Origin: Rhodospirillales bacterium
GTDB taxonomy: Bacteria > Pseudomonadota > Alphaproteobacteria > Rhodospirillales > Magnetovibrionaceae
Direction: 5' to 3'
Length of the DNA stretch: 64,000 nt
NCBI GenBank assembly: GCA_024653965.1
Contig: JANLGW010000074.1
Coordinates: 22,748 to 86,747 of the forward strand
Under the pieces are notes generated by a model. The model saw only the letters and a program-made list of their open reading frames with translations, made no database searches and was not told the DNA's origin. Positions within the stretch are counted from its first letter, which is position 1, and every line of letters starts with the position of its first letter. Shown here piece by piece: positions 16,492 to 25,139 of the stretch. The position numbers were made by a program, and so were the translations under genes.

Positions 16492-17567
16492 ACGCGCTCA
16501 CACAGAACAAACGGGACACTCAGATGATTTCGGATCGAGAACGGCAGGAGTTTTATCGTGCCTTCGCTCACAAGAATTCCACCTATGAAGGGGTGTTTTA
16601 CGCCGCCATCAAAACCACCGGCATCTTCTGTCGCCCAACCTGCCCGGCGCGCAAGGCCAAGTTGGACAATTGCGAGTTCTTCAAATCCGCCCAAGACGCG
16701 CTGCTGGCCGGATACCGCCAATGCAAACGGTGCCAACCGCTGTCGCACCCGGGCAAAGCCTCGGCGCTCATCAAACGGCTCGTCGACGCGGTCGAAGCCG
16801 AGCCCGACAAGCGCTGGAAAGACGCCGATTTTCGCGCCCTGTCGGTCGATGCCTCAACCGTGCGTCGGCAATTCAAAAAGCGCTTCGGCATGACCTTCGT
16901 CGCCTACGCCCGCGCTCGGCGCATGGGGTTGGCGTTGCAAAACATTCGAAACGGCAGTTCCGTGATCGAAGCACAGCTGGACGTCGGCTACGAATCCGAT
17001 AGCGGCTTTCGCGACGCATTTTCGCGCATCATGGGCGCGGTGCCCAGCGCCCAGACGCATCGCGTATTGAAGGCCGAATGGCTCGACACCCCGCTCGGCC
17101 CAATGATCGCCATCGCCGACGACGCGGCGCTTTATCTTTTGGAATTCGTCGACCGCCGAGGCCTGGAGCGCGAGGTCGAACGTCTGCGCAAATGCCAATC
17201 CGCCGCCATCGTGCCAGGACGCACCGCCATCACCGACACCCTCGAAGCCGAACTGGCGCAATACTATAGCGGCGGCTTGCGCGCCTTCACCATCCCGCTG
17301 GCCGACATCGGCAGCGCATTTCAGAAATCCGTTTGGACTGAACTTGGGCGCATCCCCTATGGCTCGACGTGTTCCTATACGGATTTGGCGCACTTTCTGG
17401 GCCGCCCGTCTGCGGCCCGCGCGGTGGCGACCGCCAACGGCAGCAACCAAATCGCCATCGTCATCCCCTGCCACCGGGTGGTGAACATGGATGGGCGCTT
17501 AGGCGGTTACAGCGGCGGTCTTGCACGCAAAAAATGGCTGATCGACCACGAGGCCCGGCATTCGTGA
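16488..17567 (+). CDS. ada: Bifunctional Ada: O6-methylguanine-DNA methyltransferase and regulator
   Basis: Repairs alkylated DNA and activates the adaptive response. The protein (359 aa) has the Ada zinc domain (FCRPTC and CKRC supply the four Cys, including the methyl-phosphotriester acceptor), an AraC-type helix-turn-helix (about residues 100-185), and the C-terminal methyltransferase with the suicide cysteine in IPCHRVV (about 328-334) and GYSGG. Length matches Escherichia coli Ada. It is translationally coupled to the upstream SDR gene, an unusual partner. Confidence 0.95.
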   Translation: MNALTQNKRDTQMISDRERQEFYRAFAHKNSTYEGVFYAAIKTTGIFCRPTCPARKAKLDNCEFFKSAQDALLAGYRQCKRCQPLSHPGKASALIKRLVDAVEAEPDKRWKDADFRALSVDASTVRRQFKKRFGMTFVAYARARRMGLALQNIRNGSSVIEAQLDVGYESDSGFRDAFSRIMGAVPSAQTHRVLKAEWLDTPLGPMIAIADDAALYLLEFVDRRGLEREVERLRKCQSAAIVPGRTAITDTLEAELAQYYSGGLRAFTIPLADIGSAFQKSVWTELGRIPYGSTCSYTDLAHFLGRPSAARAVATANGSNQIAIVIPCHRVVNMDGRLGGYSGGLARKKWLIDHEARHS

Positions 17568-17573
17568 CGGTGC

Positions 17574-17615
17574 AAAAAAGGCGGCCCTCCCTGACATGAG
17601 GGGCCGCCCTTTCTG
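17574..17615. terminator. Bidirectional terminator between ada and fba
   Basis: GGCGGCCC pairs with GGGCCGCC; T-rich tracts follow on the plus strand and A6 precedes it, giving T6 on the minus strand. It serves convergent ada and fba. Confidence 0.85.
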
Positions 17616-17637
17616 TTTTGTTCGCAAAAGCGCCAGA

Positions 17638-18702
17638 TCAGTTGACCTTGGCGTCCAGCTTACCTTTTTCATACTGCTCAAACATCACTTCGAGATTGAG
17701 CGGTTTGATCTTCGAGGCTTGACCCGCAGCACCGAACGCTTCGTAGCGGTTCTTGCAAATGCCGACCATGCCCTTGGTCGCTTCGGCCAGGAACTTGCGC
17801 GGATCAAAGTTCGACGGATTTTCTTTCAGATGCTTGCGCACCGAACCCGTGGACGCCATACGCAGATCGGTGTCGATGTTGACCTTGCGCACGCCGGACT
17901 TGATGCCTTCGACGATTTCTTCCACCGGAACGCCATAGGTCTGGCCCATGTCCCCGCCGTAATCGTTGATGATCTTCAGCCAGTCCTGCGGTACCGAGCT
18001 GGAACCGTGCATGACCAGATGCACCGACGGAATGCGGGCGTGGATTTCCTTGACGCGGTCGATGCGCAAGATAGCCCCGGTCGGCTTTTTGGTGAACTTG
18101 TAAGCGCCGTGGCTGGTGCCGATGGCGATGGCCAGGGCGTCAACGTTGGTCTTTTTCACAAAGTCCGCCGCTTCGTTCGGGTCGGTCAGCATCTGGGCAT
18201 GATCGAGCGTACCTTCCGCGCCGATGCCGTCTTCTTCACCCGCCTGACCGGTTTCCAGGGAGCCTAAGCAACCCAGTTCACCTTCGACTGATACGCCGCA
18301 CGCATGCGCCATATCGACCACGCGGCGCGTGGTGTCGACGTTGTATTCGTAAGACGACGGGGTCTTGCCGTCGGTCATCAACGAACCGTCCATCATCACG
18401 GATGAAAAGCCGGACTGGATGGAGCGCTGACACACCGCCGGGGACGTGCCGTGGTCTTGATGCATACACACCGGAATGTGCGGATAGGCTTCAATCGCCG
18501 CCAAGATCAAGTGGCGCAGGAAAGCTTCACCGGCGTACTTGCGCGCACCGGCGGAACCTTGAAGGATCACCGGGGAATCCACCGCATTGGCGGCTTCCAT
18601 GATGGCTTTCACCTGTTCCATGTTGTTGACGTTAAAGGCAGGCAGGCCGTAGCCATTTTCTGCCGCGTGATCGAGAAGCTGGCGCATAGATACGAGGGCC
18701 AT
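17638..18702 (-). CDS. fba: Class II fructose-1,6-bisphosphate aldolase
   Basis: Zn-dependent aldolase joining glyceraldehyde 3-phosphate and dihydroxyacetone phosphate (and making sedoheptulose bisphosphate in the Calvin cycle). The 354-aa protein has the class II hallmarks: HQDHG zinc-ligand segment near residue 80, GSLETG loop, HGSSS near 230, and the NIDTDLR phosphate-binding strand near 275. Length is that of the Calvin-type CbbA subgroup. AGGGAG precedes the ATG at 18702. It is the third gene of prk-tkt-fba. Residues about 275-307 are encoded by the 96-bp segment repeated at 15551-15646. Confidence 0.96.
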   Translation of the reverse strand: MALVSMRQLLDHAAENGYGLPAFNVNNMEQVKAIMEAANAVDSPVILQGSAGARKYAGEAFLRHLILAAIEAYPHIPVCMHQDHGTSPAVCQRSIQSGFSSVMMDGSLMTDGKTPSSYEYNVDTTRRVVDMAHACGVSVEGELGCLGSLETGQAGEEDGIGAEGTLDHAQMLTDPNEAADFVKKTNVDALAIAIGTSHGAYKFTKKPTGAILRIDRVKEIHARIPSVHLVMHGSSSVPQDWLKIINDYGGDMGQTYGVPVEEIVEGIKSGVRKVNIDTDLRMASTGSVRKHLKENPSNFDPRKFLAEATKGMVGICKNRYEAFGAAGQASKIKPLNLEVMFEQYEKGKLDAKVN

Positions 18703-18759
18703 AATTCTCTACTCCCTATTTTAAAGTTTCGTTGTTAACCCGATTACATATACCTACGG

Positions 18760-20736
18760 TTATAGGCGCGCTTTCGCTTGTGCAACCACGTTCTCGGCGG
18801 TAATGCCGAAATGCTTGTAAAGTTCCGGCGCCGGAGCCGACGCGCCGAAGCCCGTCATGCCGACAAAACCACCTTCCGATCCGATGTACTTATCCCAGCC
18901 GAAGCGCATCGCGGCTTCGACACCGACCTTAACGGTGCCTTCGCCGAGTACGCTGGCGCGATAAGCTGCGCCTTGAGCGTCGAACAGTTCCCAACACGGC
19001 ATGGACACGACCGCCGTCGGAATACCGTCAGCCTGCAACAGATCGCGGGCCTTCATGGCGATTTCGACTTCGGAACCGGTTGCCATCAGCGTAACCTTAC
19101 GTTTGCCGTCGGCATCCGCCAGCACATACGCACCCTTCGCCGACAGGTTTTCGTCCGTGTGCGTGGTGCGCAGCGGGGTCAACGCCTGACGGGTCAAGAT
19201 CATGCCGGTCGGCGTCGTTTCAGACTTCAACGCAACCGCCCAACATTCCGCCGTTTCCACCATGTCACATGGGCGCATGGTGTTGAAGTTCGGCATGGAA
19301 CGCAGCATGGCCAAGGTTTCGACCGGCTGGTGGGTCGGGCCGTCTTCGCCCAAGCCGATGGAATCGTGAGTCAACACATAAACCACGCGTTTGCCCATCA
19401 ACGCCGACAGACGAATGCCGCCCATCATATAGTTGGCAAACACCGCAAACGTGCCGGAGTACGGAATGAATCCGCCGTGCAGGCTCAGCCCGTTCATCAC
19501 CGCGCTCATGGCGTGCTCACGCACACCGTAGTGGATATAACGCCCGGTGAAGTCGGTGTTGAGCACCGACTTAGTGGACGGGGTCTTGGTGTTGACCGAA
19601 CCGGTCAAGTCCGCCGAGCCGCCGACCATTTCCGGAATGGCGGCGGTCAAGACTTCCAGAACCTTGCCCGAAGCCTGACGGGTGGCCAGTTTCGGTTTTT
19701 CTTCGGCAGTCTTTTTCTTAAACGCGTTGAGCGCGTCTTCCCAGCCGGCGGGCAACTTGCCTGCGGCGGTACGCACGAATTCCGCCTTGGAAGCGGCATC
19801 GAGCTTGTCCAAACGGCTTTCCCACGCTTCGCGGTCGGCGGAGTTCTTGGCCATAGCGGAGCGCCAGGCTTCCAAAATGTTTTGCGGAATCTCGAACGCG
19901 GGCGAATGCCAGCCCAAACCTTCGCGCATGCCTTTGATTTCGTCCGCGCCCAATGCTGCGCCATGAACATCATGGCTGCCGGCCTTGGTCGGCGCGCCGT
20001 AACCGATGGTGGTCTTGCACGCGATCAGGGTCGGCTTGTCGGAAGCACGGGCTTTGACGAGGGCGGCTTCGATGGCGACCGGATCATGACCGTCGACTTT
20101 GATGGTGTTCCACTGGCTGGCCGCAAAGCGCGCACACTGGTCATCGGACAAGGTCAGGTTGGTATTGCCGTCGATACAGATTTCGTTGTCGTCCCACATC
20201 ACGATCAGTTTGCTCAGCTTCATATGACCGGCCATGGAAATAGCTTCTTGGGAGATGCCTTCCATCAAGCAGCCGTCACCGGCGATGGTGTAGGTGTAGT
20301 GGTTGACGATGTCATTGCCGTAACGGGCGTTGAGCATCTTTTCCGCCAATGCCATGCCGACGGCGGTGGTGATGCCCTGCCCCAGCGGGCCGGTGGTGGT
20401 TTCGACGCCGTCTACATGGCCGTATTCCGGATGGCCGGCAGTTTTGGAACCCATCTGGCGGAAGTTCTTCAGATCGCTCATGGACACATCATCCACGCCC
20501 GAAAGATACAGCAGCGCATACATCAGCATCGAGCCGTGGCCCGCCGACAGCACGAAGCGGTCGCGATCGGCCCATTTGGTAGCCTTCGGATCGAACTTCA
20601 TGAATTTGGTGTAGAGCACGGTGGCGACATCGGCCATGCCCATGGGCATGCCGGGGTGGCCTGAATTGGCCGCCTGCACCGCGTCCACGGCAAGGAAGCG
20701 GATGGCGTTGGCCATTTCGTGATGGGTTGCGGTCAT
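18760..20736 (-). CDS. tkt: Transketolase
   Basis: Thiamine-diphosphate enzyme transferring two-carbon units between sugar phosphates in the Calvin and pentose phosphate cycles. The protein (658 aa, usual length) shows [12 protein letters not shown], the ThDP/Mg motif GDGCLMEGI, the pyrimidine-domain [15 protein letters not shown] and a C-terminal transketolase domain. It lies 30 bp after prk and 57 bp before fba, so the three are one operon. In this context it would be the Calvin-cycle enzyme (CbbT). Confidence 0.97.
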   Translation of the reverse strand: MTATHHEMANAIRFLAVDAVQAANSGHPGMPMGMADVATVLYTKFMKFDPKATKWADRDRFVLSAGHGSMLMYALLYLSGVDDVSMSDLKNFRQMGSKTAGHPEYGHVDGVETTTGPLGQGITTAVGMALAEKMLNARYGNDIVNHYTYTIAGDGCLMEGISQEAISMAGHMKLSKLIVMWDDNEICIDGNTNLTLSDDQCARFAASQWNTIKVDGHDPVAIEAALVKARASDKPTLIACKTTIGYGAPTKAGSHDVHGAALGADEIKGMREGLGWHSPAFEIPQNILEAWRSAMAKNSADREAWESRLDKLDAASKAEFVRTAAGKLPAGWEDALNAFKKKTAEEKPKLATRQASGKVLEVLTAAIPEMVGGSADLTGSVNTKTPSTKSVLNTDFTGRYIHYGVREHAMSAVMNGLSLHGGFIPYSGTFAVFANYMMGGIRLSALMGKRVVYVLTHDSIGLGEDGPTHQPVETLAMLRSMPNFNTMRPCDMVETAECWAVALKSETTPTGMILTRQALTPLRTTHTDENLSAKGAYVLADADGKRKVTLMATGSEVEIAMKARDLLQADGIPTAVVSMPCWELFDAQGAAYRASVLGEGTVKVGVEAAMRFGWDKYIGSEGGFVGMTGFGASAPAPELYKHFGITAENVVAQAKARL

Positions 20737-20766
20737 AGGTAGAGCTCCTCCCGGTTTTATCCGTTT

Positions 20767-21702
20767 TTAAACTGCATGATGGCCAAGGGCAGCCTTGACC
20801 ATGTGATACGTAATTAACAACTCCGACAGCGCCAAGGGATGGCTCAGCGCCGTATTATTCTTAGAATCCCGAAACTGCCCTACATTTCCCCGCAGGTGCT
20901 GGGCTTCGGGGATGAGGTTCCACAGCAGGTCTTCGACCGCCTTGGCCCGATCATCCGAAATATCGCCGTGGATATCCAACACGTCCACGGGTTTGCCGTC
21001 AATATCGCGTGCAAGTTCCAAGCGAATTCCCTTCTTCGCCACGTCCAGCACCGGAGTCAAATCCGGGTGGGGCAACGTTGGACGCAACGTATGACGCACG
21101 TTTAAATGTGCACCGGTTTCCGCATTATTACCACCGGGCGGGTAGAACGACACTACCATATCAGCCAGGGTACGCTGAGGTTGGATAAATTTTTCCAAAT
21201 CATTGCGGCGGCGGCGCACGATTTCCAGCACGCGCTCCTTGGAATATCCACGTTCTTGAGTGTCGCGGCGCAGCTTCCATTTGATGCGCAGGTCTTCATC
21301 GGGTTCGAGATAGACCTTCACATCGTAACAGTCGCGCATTTTTCGGGTGCCATACCCCAACAGGCCTTCGACGATAACGTATTCACGAGGCTCAACATAT
21401 TCGCATTTACCCTGTTCCCCCTTCACATGGTCGTAAACGGGTTTGAGGATGGGCTGTCCCCGACGCAGCAACTGAATGTGCTGCTCGGCGATATCGAGGT
21501 AATTGGCTGCAGGATCAAGCGCCGTGATGGTCGATTGAGCGCGCTGTTGACGATTGAGTTTGTGATAATCGTCGGTGCAGATGCTGACCACTTTTTCGGG
21601 GCCAAGAATTTTTGTGATGCCTTCAGCGATGGTGCTTTTGCCCGACGCGCTATCGCCGACGATGCCGAGAAGGACCGGACGGGTGATGCGTTTGAACGAC
21701 AT
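20767..21702 (-). CDS. Phosphoribulokinase, class II-like (cyanobacterial/plant-type fold)
   Basis: P-loop kinase (311 aa) with Walker A GDSASGKST (16-24), the acidic catalytic segment CTDDYHKLNR, and EGLLGYGTRKMRD. This pattern resembles class II phosphoribulokinases and uridine kinases, not the class I enzyme encoded at 29228-30193. Heading a prk-tkt-fba operon argues strongly for ATP-dependent phosphorylation of ribulose 5-phosphate. Another sugar or nucleoside substrate cannot be excluded. GGGAGA lies 10 nt before the ATG at 21702. Confidence 0.85.
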   Translation of the reverse strand: MSFKRITRPVLLGIVGDSASGKSTIAEGITKILGPEKVVSICTDDYHKLNRQQRAQSTITALDPAANYLDIAEQHIQLLRRGQPILKPVYDHVKGEQGKCEYVEPREYVIVEGLLGYGTRKMRDCYDVKVYLEPDEDLRIKWKLRRDTQERGYSKERVLEIVRRRRNDLEKFIQPQRTLADMVVSFYPPGGNNAETGAHLNVRHTLRPTLPHPDLTPVLDVAKKGIRLELARDIDGKPVDVLDIHGDISDDRAKAVEDLLWNLIPEAQHLRGNVGQFRDSKNNTALSHPLALSELLITYHMVKAALGHHAV

Positions 21703-22035
21703 GAAGCTCAGGTCTCCCCACGCAAATGTGCGAAAGAACCGGACTCTTCAACGGCACAGCCATAAACGGCTAACGTCATCGCAATTCCTGAAATTGGTTT
21801 CCCGCGCACAAACCGAAGCCTGTTTCCTTGTATTTGGGCTCCCTGTATTTGATATTCCTGATCTTGAGCCGACTAAGGCATTCGCACCTCCCCGTACAAA
21901 CGCCATGATCGGCAGGACTCAATACAGTTTCCAAGCCGAAGCCATCAAACCCTTTGGGCGTGGCGAATCCAACACCCGGGCGGGGGGCCGCGCCATTTCT
22001 TTCGGGTGGCCATTCACCTACCCTAAAGAATAGTT
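21703..22035. other. Intergenic region upstream of prk
   Basis: Non-coding stretch between the response regulator stop and the prk start, both on the minus strand. No terminator or convincing palindrome was found. It should contain the promoter of prk-tkt-fba. Short open frames here lack ribosome-binding sites or homology that I recognise. Confidence 0.4.
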
Positions 22036-22698
22036 TCAAACATTGCCGCTGGCGTTCAAGTAACACGCCACGGCCTGGGCGCGATTTTTGACGTCCAGCT
22101 TGCCATAAAGGTTCTTCAGGTGAAATTTGACGGTATTGAGCGAAATACTCAGATCGCCCGCGATCTGTTGATTGGTACGCCCGCGCGACAAAGAGGCCAA
22201 CAATTCCTGCTCGCGCGCGGTGAGCCCGGAAAATGGATCCGATCCCGAGCGCGTCAAATCCATGAACGGAAAGACCATACGCCCCTCGGCCACCGCCAGC
22301 ACCGTTTCCAACACCTGGGTAGGCTGATCCGTTTTGGAACAAAAACCAGCGCCGCCAAACCGCATGACTTGGCGAGGAATATCCGGCGCACCGTTTCCCG
22401 TAAAAACGATGACGCGCGGTAAATTCGCATCTTCGCGCTTTTGCAACGATTGCAACACGCCCTGCCCACTCAGATAGGGCATATTCCAACCGATGATGCC
22501 GACATCGAATTTAAGGCGATCCACCGCTTCCATAAAACGCTCGCCGTCGGCTGCCGTCGCCACCAGATTGAAGCGTTCGTCTTGATCGAGCAAATGGACC
22601 ATACCCGCCAAAATCAGCGGAGATTTATCCGCCACCACAACGTCAACGGGGCCTTTGGCGCTGCTCGCTGCAGCGTGATGGGAGGATTTGGCGATCAC
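22036..22698 (-). CDS. LuxR/NarL-family response regulator lacking the phospho-acceptor Asp
   Basis: A 220-aa protein with a receiver-like domain (about residues 17-135) and a C-terminal LuxR helix-turn-helix (about 155-215; LTAREQELL and ISLNTVKFHLKNLYGKL). The Asp expected just before the NMP segment is Gly70 (GIIGWNMPYLSG), and the acidic pair near the first strand is D24-K25. The switch Lys (FCSK) remains. It is therefore an atypical receiver, probably phosphorylation-independent. It lies between the Calvin operon and divergent fccAB, so either could be its target. Confidence 0.88.
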   Translation of the reverse strand: MIAKSSHHAAASSAKGPVDVVVADKSPLILAGMVHLLDQDERFNLVATAADGERFMEAVDRLKFDVGIIGWNMPYLSGQGVLQSLQKREDANLPRVIVFTGNGAPDIPRQVMRFGGAGFCSKTDQPTQVLETVLAVAEGRMVFPFMDLTRSGSDPFSGLTAREQELLASLSRGRTNQQIAGDLSISLNTVKFHLKNLYGKLDVKNRAQAVACYLNASGNV

Positions 22699-23106
22699 GT
22701 GTTAAGAGTCCCTATTAAATTCATACTCATCAGCACCCCTAATGGGTAGGTTTGGTGCATGCATATCAGGTCTAAGTCTCTTTTGTAAAGGCATCCCTAC
22801 CCGTTGCGCTTCGATGAGCATCTAAGTTCTTAAAGAAGCTTGATTTAATTTTCCCGCAACGGTGCCGGCGGCCCCTCTTCGCCAGTCTACCGTCACGACA
22901 GGCCCTCAATTGTACAGTTATAAGAGATAAAACTAATATTGTATTGACGGTACGATTATGGATAAGCCCTTAAAAATCCATAAAAAGTTTATATTTTTAC
23001 AGTCTTTTGAGTGTGATATTTTCAGGTGAATCGATGAAGTTGGGGGAAGCCAATTTGTCGGTAATGCGTTTTAAAACGCTAAGGACAATCCATGGGAGGA
23101 TAACAC
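22699..23106. promoter_or_regulatory. fccAB / response-regulator divergent regulatory region
   Basis: 408 bp without a gene, AT-rich in the middle. A perfect 14-bp palindrome (GCGTTTTAAAACGC, 23066-23079) lies 27 nt before the fccA start and could be an operator or overlap the promoter. No other structure stands out. Confidence 0.5.
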
Positions 23107-23415
23107 ATGAACATTAAGACAAGTCTCGCGCTCGGCCTGTTCGCCGTCGCGGCCCTGCCGTTTGCGCCGACAAGCGCTTCGGCCCAAAACATGAACCCGG
23201 AACTGCTCGCCAGCAATTGCGTCGTATGCCACGGCCCGAACGGCGAAAGCGTCGGTCACATCCCCGCCATCAATGCGTTAAGCGCCAAAGAGATCAGCGC
23301 TCGCATACGCGAATTTCGCGATGGCAAACGCGCTGCCACCATCATGGACAAGATCGCCAAGGGCTATAACGACGCCCAGATCGATCTCATCGCCGAACAT
23401 TTCGGCGCGAAGTAA
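23107..23415 (+). CDS. fccA: Monoheme cytochrome c subunit of flavocytochrome c sulfide dehydrogenase
   Basis: Periplasmic c-type cytochrome (102 aa) accepting electrons from FccB during sulfide oxidation. Residues 1-27 are a Sec signal ending ASA-Q. One heme motif CVVCH is at 38-42; a Met in the IMDKIAKGY segment is a possible distal ligand. Only one heme is present, as in the small FccA type, unlike the diheme subunit of Allochromatium. GGGAGGA precedes the ATG; fccB follows after 18 bp. Confidence 0.9.
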   Translation: MNIKTSLALGLFAVAALPFAPTSASAQNMNPELLASNCVVCHGPNGESVGHIPAINALSAKEISARIREFRDGKRAATIMDKIAKGYNDAQIDLIAEHFGAK

Positions 23416-23433
23416 GTGGGGAGAACAATCATC

Positions 23434-24705
23434 ATGACCATTAAAAGTACGCGCCGTCAGTTTTTAAAAGCGACCGCAGCAACCGGCGCCGCCATTAGCG
23501 CATTTTCCATCGTCGGCTGCGCCACCGGCCCCAACGTCGTCGTCATCGGCGGCGGTTTCGGCGGCTCCACCGCGGCCCGCTATGTCAAAAAATTCGGTCC
23601 CAACATGAACGTCACGTTGATCGAACCGAAAACGTCATACACCACCTGCCCGTTTTCCAACGCCTACCTGGGTGGACTAGTAGATTTCAAATACATCACA
23701 CACACCTATGACGGCCTTGTCGCCGATGGCATCAACGTGGTGCACGACACGGTTAGCGGCGTCGACGCCAATACCAAGTCGGTGACGCTGGCGGGCGGTC
23801 AAGTGCTCAACTATGACCGTCTAATCGTATCGCCGGGCATCGATTTCAAGTGGGACGTTCCCGGTTATACCGAAGAAACCAGCGCCAAAATTCCGCACGC
23901 GTGGAAAGCCGGCGACCAAACCAAGCTGCTGAAGTCTCAGTTGGAAGCCATGAAAGATGGCGGCGTGGTTATCATTTGCCCACCGAAGGACCCGTTCCGT
24001 TGTCCTCCTGGACCGTACGAACGCGCCTCCATGATCGCGCACTACCTGAAAACCAACAAACCCAAATCCAAGGTTTTGATCTTGGACCGCAAGGACAAGT
24101 TCTCCAAGCAGGGCTTGTTCGTGGAAGGTTGGGGCAAAGTCTACGGCAAGATGGTCGAATGGGTATCGTCCGCACAAGGCGGTACGGTCGAAAGCATCGA
24201 CGCCGCCAACATGACCGTGAAGGCGGAATTCGACGCCCACAAGGGCGCCGTCATCAACTTCATCCCCAACCAAGTCGCAGGAGCGCTGGCGCATTCGGCT
24301 GGCTTAACCAACGACAAGGGCTGGTGCCCGGTCAACCTGAGCACGTTTGAATCGACGATCATTGCCGGTGTGCACGTGATCGGCGACGCCTCAATCGCGC
24401 CCGGTATGCCCAAGTCGGGCAATGCCGCCAACTCCCAGGCCAAAGCCTGCGCCTGGGCGGTGGTGCAGATGTTAAACGGCGCCACTACGGTTGACGCCCC
24501 GATGACATCCAACACCTGTTGGTCGCTGATCAGCCCCGATTACGGCATCCACGTATCGGCGGTCTGGCAAGGCAACGACAAGGAGTTCGTCTCGATCTCT
24601 GGCGGCGTTTCCGGCTCCAACCTGCCCGACGCCACCCGCAAAATGGAAGCGGAGTTCGCGCCGGGGTGGTACAAAAACATCGTCAAGGACACCTGGAACG
24701 TATAA
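23434..24705 (+). CDS. fccB: Flavocytochrome c sulfide dehydrogenase, flavoprotein subunit
   Basis: FAD enzyme oxidising sulfide to sulfur/polysulfide in the periplasm. The protein (423 aa) begins with a Tat signal (RRQFLK at 7-12), followed by the FAD motif GGGFGG (about 39-44). The redox-active cysteines are in YTTCPFSNAYLGG and FRCPPGPYERA, and the C-terminal NTCWSLISPDYGIHV is a family signature. The ATG at 23434 is chosen by the RR motif and GGGGAG upstream; the frame begins at 23416. It supplies electrons to lithoautotrophic growth alongside the cbb genes. Confidence 0.95.
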   Translation: MTIKSTRRQFLKATAATGAAISAFSIVGCATGPNVVVIGGGFGGSTAARYVKKFGPNMNVTLIEPKTSYTTCPFSNAYLGGLVDFKYITHTYDGLVADGINVVHDTVSGVDANTKSVTLAGGQVLNYDRLIVSPGIDFKWDVPGYTEETSAKIPHAWKAGDQTKLLKSQLEAMKDGGVVIICPPKDPFRCPPGPYERASMIAHYLKTNKPKSKVLILDRKDKFSKQGLFVEGWGKVYGKMVEWVSSAQGGTVESIDAANMTVKAEFDAHKGAVINFIPNQVAGALAHSAGLTNDKGWCPVNLSTFESTIIAGVHVIGDASIAPGMPKSGNAANSQAKACAWAVVQMLNGATTVDAPMTSNTCWSLISPDYGIHVSAVWQGNDKEFVSISGGVSGSNLPDATRKMEAEFAPGWYKNIVKDTWNV

Positions 24706-24734
24706 TTTTACGTCAGGAATAATCTAATACGATC

Positions 24735-24778
24735 TGGGCGGAATGGAGCTTTCAAACTCCGTTCCGCCCAATTCTTTT
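24735..24778 (+). terminator. Terminator after fccAB
   Basis: Long stem TGGGCGGAA-T-GGAG pairing with CTCC-G-TTCCGCCCA, followed by ATTCTTTT. Confidence 0.88.
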
Positions 24779-24886
24779 GTCGCTTAACCCTGCCCTTGAT
24801 TTCCCGGCTTGAATGGCCGAAATTCAACGTGGGCTCTGTGGAGCCTTTTGCCCCGATAACAAACCCATCCAAGGCATCCCCCTAGC

Positions 24887-25135
24887 ATGGCCACTCCCCC
24901 GCGCATTCCCGTCGTTAAACTGGTGATCTGGTGTTTGGTCATCGGGTTGGTATTGGCCATGTTCAACGCCTCGCCCGAAGACGTGTACGCCTGGGCAGGC
25001 GAAACTGGCCGCGCCATCATCGATTGGTTATGGGCCTTCGGTCAGAAAATCGGCCCCTACATGCTCATGGGCGCGATGCTTGTGCTGCCCATCTGGGGCA
25101 TCTCATACCTGTGGCGATTGCTCAAAAGCCGCTAG
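24887..25135 (+). CDS. Small two-helix membrane protein (possibly DUF6460-like)
   Basis: An 82-aa protein with two hydrophobic segments (about 9-27 and 56-76) and a short hydrophilic middle with SPEDVYAW. The pattern resembles short alphaproteobacterial membrane proteins of the DUF6460 type, which I recognise only loosely. It ends 4 bp before the convergent histidine kinase gene. Function unknown. Confidence 0.6.
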   Translation: MATPPRIPVVKLVIWCLVIGLVLAMFNASPEDVYAWAGETGRAIIDWLWAFGQKIGPYMLMGAMLVLPIWGISYLWRLLKSR

Positions 25136-25139
25136 TTAC

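Noticed and set aside
18778..20664. 628-codon open frame antisense to tkt
   Set aside because: Caused by codon bias of the GC-rich tkt gene; no homology, no ribosome-binding site, His/Arg-rich translation.
21905..22033. Short plus-strand ORF next to the response regulator
   Set aside because: No ribosome-binding site and no recognised pattern; it lies in the non-coding region upstream of prk.
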